From the IMG/VR virus record IMGVR_UViG_3300021403_000003, positions 113,952 through 176,865 of that record: a DNA stretch of 62,914 nucleotides; one strand, 5' to 3'. Below, piece after piece: positions 35,664 to 44,089 of this stretch. Each line of letters starts with the position of its first letter. Position 1 is the first letter of the stretch. The position numbers and the translations under genes were made by a program. This stretch comes from a virus. The notes beneath the pieces are model-generated. The model was not told the DNA's origin, ran no database searches, and worked only from the letters and a program-made list of their open reading frames with translations.

Positions 35664-37574
35664 ATGGGTCTACCCTCTTCCTATCAATCATGGATTCACG
35701 TATCAAAGTATGCTCGCTACAGGGATGACTTGGGTAGGAGAGAAACTTGGGAAGAAACTGTTGACAGATACATCGACTATTTTCGTAAGCGTCCCATTAC
35801 CAATCTCGGAAAGATTCCTTGGGATGAGTTGAAAAAAGCCATCCTGAATCTTGAAGTCATGCCATCCATGCGCTGTCTCATGACAGCCGGTGCTGCATTG
35901 GATGTTGATCAGGTTGCAGGCTACAATTGCTCCTACATCACTGTAGATAACGTCAAGGCATTTGACGAAATCATGTACATTTTGATGTGCGGAACCGGTG
36001 TCGGTTTCTCCATCGAGAGCAAGTACACCAACAAGCTTCCAGAGGTCCCAGATGAATTCCACCCAACAGACACCACGATTGTCTTCAAAGACTCAAGAAT
36101 CGGCTGGGCATCAGGATTCAGGGAGTTCCTATCACTTCTGTATTCCGGTAAAGTGCCAAAATGGGACGTCTCAAAACTCCGTCCGGCTGGAGCTCGGCTC
36201 AAGACATTCGGTGGCCGTTCAAGTGGCCCAGAACCATTGGTAGATCTACTGAAATATTCCATCAATCTGTTCCAGAAAGCCAAGGGTCGAAAACTCACCA
36301 CACTCGAATGCCACGATCTCGTTTGCAAGATTGCAGACGTGGTTGTCTCAGGTGGTGTCCGTCGTTCAGCATTGATCTCACTCAGTGATCTGAATGATGA
36401 TCATCTGCGTTTGGCAAAGTATGGTGAGTGGTGGAACAACAATTCTCATCGTGCATTGTCCAACAACTCTGCTGTCTATGAACAAAAGCCTGACATTGGC
36501 ATCTTCATGAAGGAATGGCTGTCACTGTTTGAGAGTCACTCCGGCGAGCGTGGTATCTTCTCACGTAAGGCTTCTCAGCAACAGGCTGCCAAGTACGGTC
36601 GTCGTTCAGATGATATTGACTACGGAACCAATCCTTGCTCCGAAATCATCCTGCGTCCCTATCAGTTCTGCAACCTATCAGAAGTGATTGTGCGAGCTGA
36701 TGATACCGTGGAGACCCTGGCAAGGAAAGTCGAACTCGCAACTATCCTGGGAACACTGCAGTCTACTCAGTCAAACTTCCGATACATCAACAAGCGTTGG
36801 AAGAACAACACTGAAGAAGAAAGACTGCTTGGTGTAAGCTTGACTGGTATCATGGACCACAATGTATTGAATGGTACTCATGCCAAAGAGCAACCAAGGA
36901 TCGGGACCACAACTTTGAAGGCTTGGTTGACTCAACTTCGAGAAGTTGCTGTCGAGACCAACAAGAAGTATGCACAGCTCCTTGGAATTCAACAGTCAAC
37001 TGCTGTCACATGTGTAAAGCCATCAGGAACCGTTTCCCAATTGACAGACACTGCTTCTGGTATTCATCCACGTTATGCCCAATACTATATTCGTAGAGTC
37101 AGGATGAGCAAGAACGACCCTCTCGCCCAATACATGATTCAATCCGGATTCACAGCAGAAGAAGATTTCTACAAGAAGGAAGATTTGGTCTTTAGTTTTC
37201 CAATCAAGGCTCCTGATGGTGCAGTCACAAGAAATGACCGTACAGCTATTGAACAACTTGAACTTTGGAAAGTTTATCAAGAACATTGGTGTGAACATAA
37301 ACCATCTATAACTGTTTATGTGGGTGATGACGAATGGCTGGATGTTGGTGCCTGGGTCTATAAAAATTTGAATATCATCAGTGGTGTCAGTTTCTTGCCT
37401 CGTGACAATGGTACCTATCGTCAAGCTCCTTACGAAGAAATTACTAAAAATCAATATGAAGAATTACTAAGTAAGGCGAATGTTAATATTGATTGGACCA
37501 ATTTTAAGGAAGAAACAGATCAAACAACTTCTGCAAAGGAATTGGCATGCTCATCTGGAATTTGTGAGATTTAA
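35664..37574 (+). CDS. nrdJ: class II (B12-dependent) ribonucleotide reductase NrdJ
   Basis: 636 residues, the size of monomeric RTPR. NCSYITV, CGTGVGFSIE, NPCSEIILRPYQFCNLSEV and CVKPSGTVSQL are class II active-site segments, and the C-terminal CSSGIC provides the redox Cys pair. It uses adenosylcobalamin to make the radical, so the host must have or take up B12. The first two-thirds uses more C/G-ending codons than the final third. AAGGA precedes the ATG. Confidence 0.93.
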   Translation: MGLPSSYQSWIHVSKYARYRDDLGRRETWEETVDRYIDYFRKRPITNLGKIPWDELKKAILNLEVMPSMRCLMTAGAALDVDQVAGYNCSYITVDNVKAFDEIMYILMCGTGVGFSIESKYTNKLPEVPDEFHPTDTTIVFKDSRIGWASGFREFLSLLYSGKVPKWDVSKLRPAGARLKTFGGRSSGPEPLVDLLKYSINLFQKAKGRKLTTLECHDLVCKIADVVVSGGVRRSALISLSDLNDDHLRLAKYGEWWNNNSHRALSNNSAVYEQKPDIGIFMKEWLSLFESHSGERGIFSRKASQQQAAKYGRRSDDIDYGTNPCSEIILRPYQFCNLSEVIVRADDTVETLARKVELATILGTLQSTQSNFRYINKRWKNNTEEERLLGVSLTGIMDHNVLNGTHAKEQPRIGTTTLKAWLTQLREVAVETNKKYAQLLGIQQSTAVTCVKPSGTVSQLTDTASGIHPRYAQYYIRRVRMSKNDPLAQYMIQSGFTAEEDFYKKEDLVFSFPIKAPDGAVTRNDRTAIEQLELWKVYQEHWCEHKPSITVYVGDDEWLDVGAWVYKNLNIISGVSFLPRDNGTYRQAPYEEITKNQYEELLSKANVNIDWTNFKEETDQTTSAKELACSSGICEI

Positions 37575-37576
37575 TT

Positions 37577-37759
37577 ATGGCTAAGAAATCATCTACGCAT
37601 TCTTGTTATAGTTGTGATGCAGAATTCACTGTCAAATTTAGTGATGAAGAAATCAAACTAGCTGTGGAATTTTGTCCATTTTGTGGTGATACTCTCGACA
37701 CTGAAGAAGATGTTCCTGAAGAGGAAGAAGATGAAGACACCAATGATACTCAATGGTAA
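37577..37759 (+). CDS. small zinc-ribbon protein
   Basis: 60 residues with CYSCD and CPFCGD pairs of a zinc ribbon and a very acidic tail (about residues 44-57). It follows nrdJ after 2 nt and overlaps the RuvC-like gene. Function unknown. Confidence 0.6.
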   Translation: MAKKSSTHSCYSCDAEFTVKFSDEEIKLAVEFCPFCGDTLDTEEDVPEEEEDEDTNDTQW

Positions 37760-38298
37760 TAATAGGAGTTGATTATAGTCTCAGCTGTCCTGCAGCTTGT
37801 GCCCTTGGACCCACTTTCAAGGAAAGCAAGCTCATTTTTATTGCAAATAGAAAACGTGATATTACTTCAAACAATATACTAGCTATACCACATACTGATT
37901 ATACAACTGAACAAGAAAGACACGACAACCTAAGTAATACAATTATACAATTCATACAAAACTATATGGCTCCTGTAGTGTACATTGAAGATTATTCATT
38001 CGGTTCGAAAGGAAGAATCTTCAACATTGCAGAAGCGACTGGACTATTCAAACACAAGCTTCATCGACTTGGCATTGAGCTTCACACAGTGGCTCCGACC
38101 GTTGTAAAGAAGTTCGCCACAGGTAAGGGCAACTCAGATAAACAGGCGATGTACAATGCCTTCGTTGCTCAGGGAAACCCTGATTTGATGAAATGGTACT
38201 ATGACAAGGATGTGAAAGTTGGAAGTCCGGTCTCAGATATAATAGACGCATACTACATAGCAAAATACGGAAATACGATACACAAGGCACCCGACTAA
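37753..38298 (+). CDS. RuvC-like Holliday junction nuclease
   Basis: 181 residues. IIGVDYSLSCPA (first Asp), VYIEDYSFGS (Glu), and SDIIDAYYIAKYG (final Asp pair) follow the RNase H-fold resolvase layout. A phage resolvase would process branched replication intermediates before packaging. No T4 endonuclease VII homologue was seen in this window. Confidence 0.75.
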   Translation: MVIIGVDYSLSCPAACALGPTFKESKLIFIANRKRDITSNNILAIPHTDYTTEQERHDNLSNTIIQFIQNYMAPVVYIEDYSFGSKGRIFNIAEATGLFKHKLHRLGIELHTVAPTVVKKFATGKGNSDKQAMYNAFVAQGNPDLMKWYYDKDVKVGSPVSDIIDAYYIAKYGNTIHKAPD

Positions 38299-38309
38299 AC
38301 ATAGGGTTG

Positions 38310-38580
38310 TTGCATTGCTACTTGTACAGTGATGTAACATGGCTCAACCTCGCCAGGAAAACTCCCTGGGCTGAGACTGATTGTAAAATGGAGGAAGAGA
38401 GTTACCTCCGTGCCGGATTCCTAAGTCAACAATGATGTAAGAATCGGGATCCTTTTTGGAATTCCAAAAGGTTGATCAGGTACAAGTGAACTGGCTGGCT
38501 CCGGTGAATCTCACTTCTCAGAACTTTTCACTTAAATGTGAGAAGGGCTGAGATTTGTCCAAACCCCACCAGTGAATCGT
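38310..38580 (+). ncRNA. structured intergenic RNA candidate
   Basis: The 389-nt gap 38299-38687 has no ORF but many nested complements. They include a stem with CCAGG/CCTGG at 38341-38375; GGAGG/CCTCC (38390-38394/38405-38409); CCGGATTC/GAATCGGG with one mismatch (38413-38420/38441-38448); CCTTTT/AAAAGG (38451-38471); and a two-part 14-bp hairpin AATCTCA+CTTCTCA with TGAGAAG+TGAGATT (38507-38520/38539-38555) inside ACTGG/CCAGT. I could not match it to group I intron, tmRNA, riboswitch or RNase P motifs. Strand inferred from neighbours. Confidence 0.5.
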
Positions 38581-38687
38581 AAGAATAAAGACAATAAAAC
38601 CAAAGACAGATTTAAATCTTTCTATTCTCTTCTGTATCTACTGGGCTGATCATTTGGTCTTACACATCTTCAACGTATTATTAATAC

Positions 38688-39155
38688 ATGGTTTTACAAA
38701 TTTACACAGATGGTTCTTTCTGGGAGTCTTGTGGTGGTTGGGCTGCTGTTTTTGTAGCCAAGAAAGATAATCATCAAGTAGTGAAATTCATTGGAGGTTG
38801 GGAGGATTATACAACCAACAATCGAATGGAAATTCTGCCTATGATCAAGCTTCTTGAGACACTTCAAAAGTCTCGAGTCTCATTCACATCAATTAATGTT
38901 TATAGTGATTCTCAATATACTATTAATACAATTAATGGTTGGCTTGATAAATGGATAAGGAAAAATGATACATCTAACAAAAAGAATATGGATCTCTGGT
39001 TGAGATTCTATCAACTTCGTCAGGAATGTAAATATCAAGTGAGATATCATTGGGTTAAAGGACACAATGGCAATTACTTTAATGAAATGGCTGACAAGCT
39101 TGCAGGTGAAGCTCGTCGAAACAAATTGACCACTGGACGTCTTACTGAATGCTAA
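38688..39155 (+). CDS. rnh: ribonuclease HI
   Basis: 155 residues. IYTDGSF, NNRMEI, VYSDSQYT and VKGHNGNYFNEMAD carry the catalytic Asp-Glu-Asp-Asp and His of RNase HI. It would remove RNA primers, a role that in T4 is filled by a FEN-like enzyme, so this is a substitution. The upstream TTGGTC...TATTAT boxes could be a host-type promoter. Confidence 0.88.
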   Translation: MVLQIYTDGSFWESCGGWAAVFVAKKDNHQVVKFIGGWEDYTTNNRMEILPMIKLLETLQKSRVSFTSINVYSDSQYTINTINGWLDKWIRKNDTSNKKNMDLWLRFYQLRQECKYQVRYHWVKGHNGNYFNEMADKLAGEARRNKLTTGRLTEC

Positions 39156-39158
39156 ATA
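39152..39158 (+). promoter_or_regulatory. late-promoter-like element (CTAAATA)
   Basis: CTAAATA overlapping the RNase H stop codon, 33 nt before the ATG at 39191. Confidence 0.35.
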
Positions 39159-39190
39159 CTCAAACAACAATCAGTGGAGACCGGGTCCTC

Positions 39191-39610
39191 ATGAAAGATG
39201 TCCGTGAAGTTTCCTCAGTCAAAACATCAGACATCTTCAATGGTGAACCATTTGATTCTTGTTACTTCAAAAAGGAAGAGATTCCTGAGCAAGATATCTG
39301 GTCATATAGCTTTTTAAGATTTTCTCCAGGTACAAGAATTTGGAGAAATGAAGAACTTCAAACTGATGCTTGGTTAGTTGTGTTGTTTGAGCCTGACAAA
39401 GAAGATGATTGCAATGTTGTGTATTATCAGACTTATCTTGGTGATCCATTGGTTTTTGTTAAAAATCACGTGAAATCTGATTGTCAAGGTATCATTATTA
39501 AGAAATCTGTTCCTGGTGTGAAAATTCTCATAGAAATGTTTAAGGGAATGAAGCTAAGTAACATCATTGGGCAATTGGAAATTGATTTGAATCAGCTGGA
39601 AAATTCTTAA
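39191..39610 (+). CDS. hypothetical protein
   Basis: 139 residues from the ATG at 39191, chosen because a promoter-like CTAAATA lies just upstream and GGAGA precedes it; an in-frame ATG at 39149 would overlap RNase H. Alpha/beta, ending in a helical KILIEMFKGMKLSNIIGQLE. Not recognised. Confidence 0.55.
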   Translation: MKDVREVSSVKTSDIFNGEPFDSCYFKKEEIPEQDIWSYSFLRFSPGTRIWRNEELQTDAWLVVLFEPDKEDDCNVVYYQTYLGDPLVFVKNHVKSDCQGIIIKKSVPGVKILIEMFKGMKLSNIIGQLEIDLNQLENS

Positions 39611-39628
39611 TTATCAAAGGTTTATATC

Positions 39629-40573
39629 ATGAAATATTTGGTTGCTGGTGGTGCTGGTTTCATTGGTTCACACCTTGCGAATTATCTGGCCCAGGCTTCT
39701 GAATTCAATGAAGTCTATGTTGTAGACAACCTTTCAACAGGCAATATTGAGAACCTGGATTCTAAGGTCATTTTCATTCAGGGTGATATCACTGAAGAGA
39801 GTTTTGTTACATCCATGTCTGAAGAAAATTTCGATGTTGTTTTTAATTTGGCTTGTCCAGCAAGCCCAGTTCAATATCAGAAAGCTCCTTTGGATACTAT
39901 TTTTGCTAATGTTCATGGGACTTATCTTTTGCTTTCCCTTGCATATAAGTGCAAAGCTCGTTTCTTCCAGGCCAGTACCAGTGAAGTGTATGGTGATCCA
40001 ACTGTACACCCCCAGAAAGAAGATTACAAAGGTAATGTTAATACATGGGGTCCTCGTGCTTGCTATGATGAAGGAAAACGCTTGGCAGAAACTCTCTGTT
40101 ATGAATTTTTGAATATTGGTTTGGATGTTAGAGTAGCTCGTATTTTCAACACTTATGGACCACATATGGCTGTTGATGATGGTCGTGTGGTTAGCAATTT
40201 CATTGTTCAATCACTTCGAGGACAAGATCTCACTGTCTACGGTGATGGTAGTCAAACACGTTCTTTTTGTTATGTAGATGATCTGGTTGCAGGTATTATT
40301 GATTTGATGAGGAAACCAGAAAATGCTATGCATCCTGTGAATCTTGGTAATCCAAACGAATTTAAGATGATTGAATTGGCTCAGAAAGTGTTAACTCTTA
40401 CAAAATCCGAAGGTAAGATTCAATATCACCCTTTACCATTCGATGATCCAAAACAACGAAAACCTGATATTGAAGTTGCTATGAAATTTCTCGAATGGGA
40501 ACCGAAAATACAACTTGAAGAAGGTTTGAAAGAAACCATCGAATATTTCAGGAGCAAATTGAATGCCCTTTAA
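39629..40573 (+). CDS. UDP-glucuronate decarboxylase-like (UDP-xylose synthase) SDR
   Basis: 314 residues. GGAGFIGSHL binds NAD. ACPASPVQYQ, then ASTSEVYGDP, then NTWGPRACYDEGKRLAETL are the signatures of UXS enzymes, which convert UDP-glucuronate to UDP-xylose. It is separated from the other sugar genes but probably serves the same glycan. GSQTRSFCYVDDLV is the usual C-terminal motif. Confidence 0.85.
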   Translation: MKYLVAGGAGFIGSHLANYLAQASEFNEVYVVDNLSTGNIENLDSKVIFIQGDITEESFVTSMSEENFDVVFNLACPASPVQYQKAPLDTIFANVHGTYLLLSLAYKCKARFFQASTSEVYGDPTVHPQKEDYKGNVNTWGPRACYDEGKRLAETLCYEFLNIGLDVRVARIFNTYGPHMAVDDGRVVSNFIVQSLRGQDLTVYGDGSQTRSFCYVDDLVAGIIDLMRKPENAMHPVNLGNPNEFKMIELAQKVLTLTKSEGKIQYHPLPFDDPKQRKPDIEVAMKFLEWEPKIQLEEGLKETIEYFRSKLNAL

Positions 40574-40976
40574 GAAAAAGTCTGATACTCTGGCAGCCGC
40601 AGTTGCTAGTGTTGCAGCAAATAATCCAAATCCTGTGAAGGTTGATTTAACACCCGATCTACCACCTGATTTGACCCAATTAGAACTGCCACAAACGCAG
40701 TTGCCACAAGTCGAGGTGAAAATTCCAATGCCAACAATCCAACCACCAAAGCAATTGCATCCATGTTCCATACCACTCAACGTGGCAGAAGAAGTATTGG
40801 CCTATATTAGTAATCCGACTAGAGGCCTAGAAAATGTTGTTGCAAATCCTCATGGAGGTATCAACCTCTTTGTAAGAGATACATCAACAGGTACATTGGT
40901 TCCAATTGTGTTTAACAAACAAGGACTGGTTGATTTGGTGAGATTTGGTTTGGAGGCGATTGTCAATAATCGTTGA
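40563..40976 (+). CDS. hypothetical Pro-rich protein
   Basis: 137 residues: a Pro/Gln/Leu-rich N-terminal half (PDLPPDLTQLELPQTQLPQ) and a folded C-terminal part (PLNVAEEVLAYISNP). It overlaps the upstream stop by 11 nt. Unrecognised. Confidence 0.55.
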   Translation: MPFKKKSDTLAAAVASVAANNPNPVKVDLTPDLPPDLTQLELPQTQLPQVEVKIPMPTIQPPKQLHPCSIPLNVAEEVLAYISNPTRGLENVVANPHGGINLFVRDTSTGTLVPIVFNKQGLVDLVRFGLEAIVNNR

Positions 40977-40979
40977 TTC

Positions 40980-41156
40980 ATGGCAAAAGCCAGATATCCA
41001 AATGTAATTTCTGATACTGAACTTGACATTCTCATTGAGAATTATGATGCAATTGGGGAAGAAAGGATGTCAATTCATCAATTTTGGATTTACAATTCAT
41101 TGATTGAGTTGAGGATTTTGAGGGAGTTGGACAATGCCACTTCCCAGCCGGGATGA
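40980..41156 (+). CDS. small hypothetical protein
   Basis: 58 residues, helical (ISDTELDILIENYDAIGEER), overlapping the next start by 23 nt. It starts 3 nt after the upstream stop. Function unknown. Confidence 0.5.
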   Translation: MAKARYPNVISDTELDILIENYDAIGEERMSIHQFWIYNSLIELRILRELDNATSQPG

Positions 41157-41436
41157 AATTCTTGATTATCTTCATGGATATAAGTGTTATGTTGAGTTCA
41201 TCACGCAGCAAGGAAGTCTTAGGAAAATGGTTTGTTCCTTGCGTGGAGACTTGATACCAGATTCAAATACACCTGATTCATTCCGTCAAAAATGGCTTGC
41301 AACAGTTGTTGTGTATGCCTTTGATGCAAAGGATTGGAGAAGTTTTAGATTGGATAGGTTGAAACTGTTCCGAATTTTAAATTTTCCAAATGATCTTGGT
41401 CCACCAACAGATATCACATTTACAGATACACCATGA
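41134..41436 (+). CDS. DUF2693-like protein
   Basis: 100 residues. The order VEFITQQGSLRKMVCSL then VYAFDAKDWRSFRLDRL resembles a small beta-barrel family (DUF2693) of T4-like phages that reads as a transcription- or DNA-associated module. Function unproven. Confidence 0.55.
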   Translation: MPLPSRDEILDYLHGYKCYVEFITQQGSLRKMVCSLRGDLIPDSNTPDSFRQKWLATVVVYAFDAKDWRSFRLDRLKLFRILNFPNDLGPPTDITFTDTP

Positions 41437-41684
41437 TATACACTGAAGCATGTGGGTGCAAGTGCACTGATTCTGCTTGGATTGAAATGTGTCCCGCTTG
41501 CAGAAAAGAATCAGATGAGATTTCTGCAAGATGGAAGCTTGAAAGAACTCAAGTGATCCCTATCAAGATTTACAGATTAAATGGTCAAGAAATTCTAATA
41601 CCACTTATTGGTGGCAGTTCTTCGGAATATACAGAACCCGTTCAACCAATTGAACAAGACAATCCAATTGCTGCTTGTATTTAA
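41433..41684 (+). CDS. hypothetical Cys-containing protein
   Basis: 83 residues with CGCKC and CPAC near the N-terminus, a possible zinc site, and a beta-rich remainder. It starts at an ATGA junction. No family recognised. Confidence 0.5.
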   Translation: MIYTEACGCKCTDSAWIEMCPACRKESDEISARWKLERTQVIPIKIYRLNGQEILIPLIGGSSSEYTEPVQPIEQDNPIAACI

Positions 41685-41712
41685 ATTTCTCAGGAGGTTG
41701 TGAGCAGCACAT

Positions 41713-41720
41713 CATAAATA
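41713..41720 (+). promoter_or_regulatory. late-promoter-like element (CATAAATA)
   Basis: CATAAATA 28 nt before the GTG at 41748, with AAGGAG between. Confidence 0.45.
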
Positions 41721-41747
41721 AGAGCGTCTCACAAGGAGAACCTTATT

Positions 41748-42260
41748 GTGCTAGCTATCACTGGTAATCTGTTGTCAACTGAAGACAAAAGATTTATTCG
41801 TTATGCTACAATATACACTCTTGACTATCTCATGCCGAACATTGAAAGGAAGGATTATAAACTCCTTATTGATGTTGCACCAAAAGGTAAAAGAGATTGC
41901 ATGGCAGAATGTGCTCCTTTCTATAAAGCTAAGAAACCTTGTAGGAAGGCTTCTGTTTGGGTCAATGAAACATTCATCCATTCAGAGTATAAAACTGTAT
42001 TCAATAGAATAGATGAGAATTTTCGCAAGTATCTATTTCATGAATTGGTTCATGTTAAGCAATACATGATAGGTGAATTGAAAGATTTGACATGTAATAA
42101 GTACATGTATAAAGGTGTAATGTACAAGAGTTCTGATGATGATGATCTTGAAGGATATTACATGGCACCTTATGAGATGGAAGCTCGTGCATATGAAGAT
42201 TGGTTGAATGTTAGGTTCAGAAATCATTTGAATGTAGCAAGAGGTCTTGAAAGTGGATAA
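41748..42260 (+). CDS. zinc metallopeptidase-like protein (HExxH)
   Basis: 170 residues from a GTG with an AAGGAG site. FHELVHVKQYMIGEL carries HExxH, and APYEMEARAYEDW supplies the downstream Glu, as in gluzincin-type phage peptidases. Cys pairs lie earlier in the sequence (CMAEC). A role in protein turnover or maturation is possible; the target is unknown. Confidence 0.65.
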   Translation: MLAITGNLLSTEDKRFIRYATIYTLDYLMPNIERKDYKLLIDVAPKGKRDCMAECAPFYKAKKPCRKASVWVNETFIHSEYKTVFNRIDENFRKYLFHELVHVKQYMIGELKDLTCNKYMYKGVMYKSSDDDDLEGYYMAPYEMEARAYEDWLNVRFRNHLNVARGLESG

Positions 42261-42429
42261 TGATGAGCGTGATGGTTTCGTTGAAGAACATCAGACGAGA
42301 AAACAGATAGGTCAAAACAAACGCAAGCAAACAAGAAATCATCAACGTGATGGTGGAAAACGAATACATCGTGTAGAAGGAAAGCAAAAGTGGCATTGGA
42401 ACAAAAATGTTCCGTATGATGAAGATTAG
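42247..42429 (+). CDS. small basic hypothetical protein
   Basis: 60 residues, rich in Lys, Arg, Gln and His, starting at a TTG (42247) or GTG (42253) within the end of the upstream gene. Possibly nucleic acid binding. Weak evidence beyond the overlap arrangement. Confidence 0.4.
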   Translation: MKVDNDERDGFVEEHQTRKQIGQNKRKQTRNHQRDGGKRIHRVEGKQKWHWNKNVPYDED

Positions 42430-42721
42430 ACCTAGGTCTCAACCTCGATTGAAAGAAGGTTGGGCTTGGGAACTCCTTCCTGAAAGGAATTACACTATGA
42501 GTACCACAAAAATTGATAGATTGCCAAATGCTAAGAACTTGGCAAAGGTAAAACTTCAACAATTCAAAAACAAATTGAATGGTTTGAAATATTTTAAGAT
42601 GAACAGTAGAATCAAATACATTGATGGTGTCAAATATGTACTTTGTCTACAGGTCAATGGTGGTCAAAATTGGATAAAGGAAGATATATTGGAATTTGAA
42701 AAATTCATCGAGATTGATTGA
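42407..42721 (+). CDS. hypothetical protein
   Basis: 104 residues, with alternative starts at 42416 and 42497. The C-terminal half (MNSRIKYIDGVKYVLCLQVN) looks folded. It overlaps the upstream gene by 23 nt. Unrecognised. Confidence 0.5.
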   Translation: MFRMMKIRPRSQPRLKEGWAWELLPERNYTMSTTKIDRLPNAKNLAKVKLQQFKNKLNGLKYFKMNSRIKYIDGVKYVLCLQVNGGQNWIKEDILEFEKFIEID

Positions 42722-42724
42722 ATC

Positions 42725-42898
42725 ATGTTTAAATTTTGCTGGCACAAATGGTTAAATTGGTTGAATGATGGATGGTTGCGTATTTATGATGAAGATCATG
42801 GATATAACCCAGGCGATATACCAATTTGCACATATCAACTACAAAAACGTTATTGTGAAAAATGTGATAAGGTGAAACGTCGGAGGGTTAAGGTTTGA
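42725..42898 (+). CDS. small Trp- and Cys-rich protein
   Basis: 57 residues with WHKWLNWLNDGWL and a C-terminal CEKCDKVKRRR, the pattern of phage zinc-knuckle peptides. It ends at a TTGA junction with the next membrane protein. Confidence 0.55.
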   Translation: MFKFCWHKWLNWLNDGWLRIYDEDHGYNPGDIPICTYQLQKRYCEKCDKVKRRRVKV

Positions 42899-43179
42899 AA
42901 GAATTTGTCCCAAAGACAAACCTCATCAGGTTTGTCTTTTATTTCACCATCCAGTTCATTCAATATGCACTGATGGTTGCAAATGGAAGAGCCTATGTAC
43001 AAGGATTATATGGATGGACAGCTGTCACCGATTTCACCATAGCAACAATTGGATTTTGTGTTGTGAGAAAGATGGTTAAGGAAGATTTTCATTTAGCATC
43101 TATATTGGGTTGGTCTATTGGTGGAACCTGTGGATCATTGTTTGCAATTTTCATTACAAAGATGGTATATGGTAATTAA
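42895..43179 (+). CDS. small membrane protein
   Basis: 94 residues with three hydrophobic stretches (about 11-27, 42-56 and 67-88). The TTG start overlaps the upstream stop. The first 15 codons contain a perfect 12-bp inverted repeat followed by TTTTATTT (see terminator entry), so expression may depend on read-through, or translation may begin further down at ATG 42973. Function unknown. Confidence 0.5.
   Translation: MKEFVPKTNLIRFVFYFTIQFIQYALMVANGRAYVQGLYGWTAVTDFTIATIGFCVVRKMVKEDFHLASILGWSIGGTCGSLFAIFITKMVYGN
42912..42940 (+). terminator. terminator-like hairpin inside coding start
   Basis: AAAGACAAACCT (42912-42923) and AGGTTTGTCTTT (42928-42939) are perfect complements with loop CATC, followed by a short T-rich tail. 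It is the best intrinsic-terminator-like hairpin in the window. Confidence 0.55.
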
Positions 43180-43537
43180 ACCGAATTTGAGTATCCGTGC
43201 ATATCAAACCTGGGTCAGGAAATGCTGGGATTACACTGATGATAGTGTTCCACTTCGTAGATTGAATCAACGTGATGATATGATCATGAATTTGGGACTC
43301 GCTGGTGAAACTGGTGAAGTTCTCGAGATTATTAAGAAACATGTTAGATCACGTGCAAAGAAAATAGATATTGAACATCTCAAGGAAGAACTTGGTGATG
43401 TTTTATATTATTTGACAATGATAGCAGCGAGGTACAAAATTGAACTTCAAGACATTATGGATTACAATTACATCAAGTGTGAGAAACGCAAGGCAGAAAA
43501 GCTTGCCAAGAGAAACAAGGAGAAAAAGAAACGCTGA
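43169..43537 (+). CDS. MazG-like nucleotide pyrophosphohydrolase
   Basis: 122 residues from the ATG at 43169. NLGLAGETGEVLEIIKKHVR and EELGDVLYYLTMIA give the ExxE...ExxD metal site of all-alpha NTP pyrophosphatases. Phage MazG enzymes hydrolyse dNTPs or NTPs. The C-terminus is Lys-rich. A second MazG-like protein is encoded at 56504. Confidence 0.8.
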   Translation: MVIKPNLSIRAYQTWVRKCWDYTDDSVPLRRLNQRDDMIMNLGLAGETGEVLEIIKKHVRSRAKKIDIEHLKEELGDVLYYLTMIAARYKIELQDIMDYNYIKCEKRKAEKLAKRNKEKKKR

Positions 43538-43950
43538 TGGGATGTGTTAAAATAGATGAAGAAATTCTTGGCATTTCTTGGGGTAAAGCAACTGCAAGAT
43601 TGAATAATTTGATATTGTTTAAGCTTGTTCAAGAAACAGGAAGAGATAATTGTCATAGGTGTGGTGAAAAGATTGTTTCTTCTGTTGATCTTAGTAGAGA
43701 CCATATTATTGATTGGAGATCACACGGACCTGATAAATATTGGGATCTATCCAACATAGCATTTTCGCATAAACGTTGTAATATATTGGCTGGTCAACAA
43801 CGTAGGAAAAAGAAACCTAAACCAGAAAAGAAAATCAAAACATTTGACAATCCAATGGACCTAGCGGAATCTAAATTGAAAATTTCTACTATAATGAAAA
43901 CAAAGCAAATTCAAAGGGGACCTGATGGTAGAATATTGACACATAGCTGA
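43537..43950 (+). CDS. HNH endonuclease
   Basis: 137 residues. CHRCGE, then SRDHIIDW, and FSHKRCNILAG form a Cys4-type HNH fold, followed by a basic tail. It is the last protein gene before the RNA region and may be a free-standing homing nuclease. It starts in the MazG stop codon. Confidence 0.75.
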   Translation: MGCVKIDEEILGISWGKATARLNNLILFKLVQETGRDNCHRCGEKIVSSVDLSRDHIIDWRSHGPDKYWDLSNIAFSHKRCNILAGQQRRKKKPKPEKKIKTFDNPMDLAESKLKISTIMKTKQIQRGPDGRILTHS

Positions 43951-44026
43951 TCTAAAAATAATTCCAATATAATCAGTTACTTATGTTCTAGATATAAAAT
44001 TCTCACCAGAGCATCATTATAATTGA

Positions 44027-44033
44027 CTAAATA
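44027..44033 (+). promoter_or_regulatory. late-promoter-like element (CTAAATA) before the RNA region
   Basis: TTGACTAAATAG, the same core as the other TAAATA elements, located in the gap between the last HNH gene and the structured RNA/tRNA array. It could drive the whole array late in infection. Confidence 0.45.
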
Positions 44034-44089
44034 GCACATCAATGGAAGTTTTGATGGTTTACTTTTCATTAAAAACGACCTAGAATGTT

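Noticed and set aside
38310-38580. Group I intron, tmRNA or cobalamin riboswitch near nrdJ
   Set aside because: I looked for P-Q-R-S core elements, tRNA-Ala-like ends and the B12 box and found none; kept only as an unclassified structured RNA.
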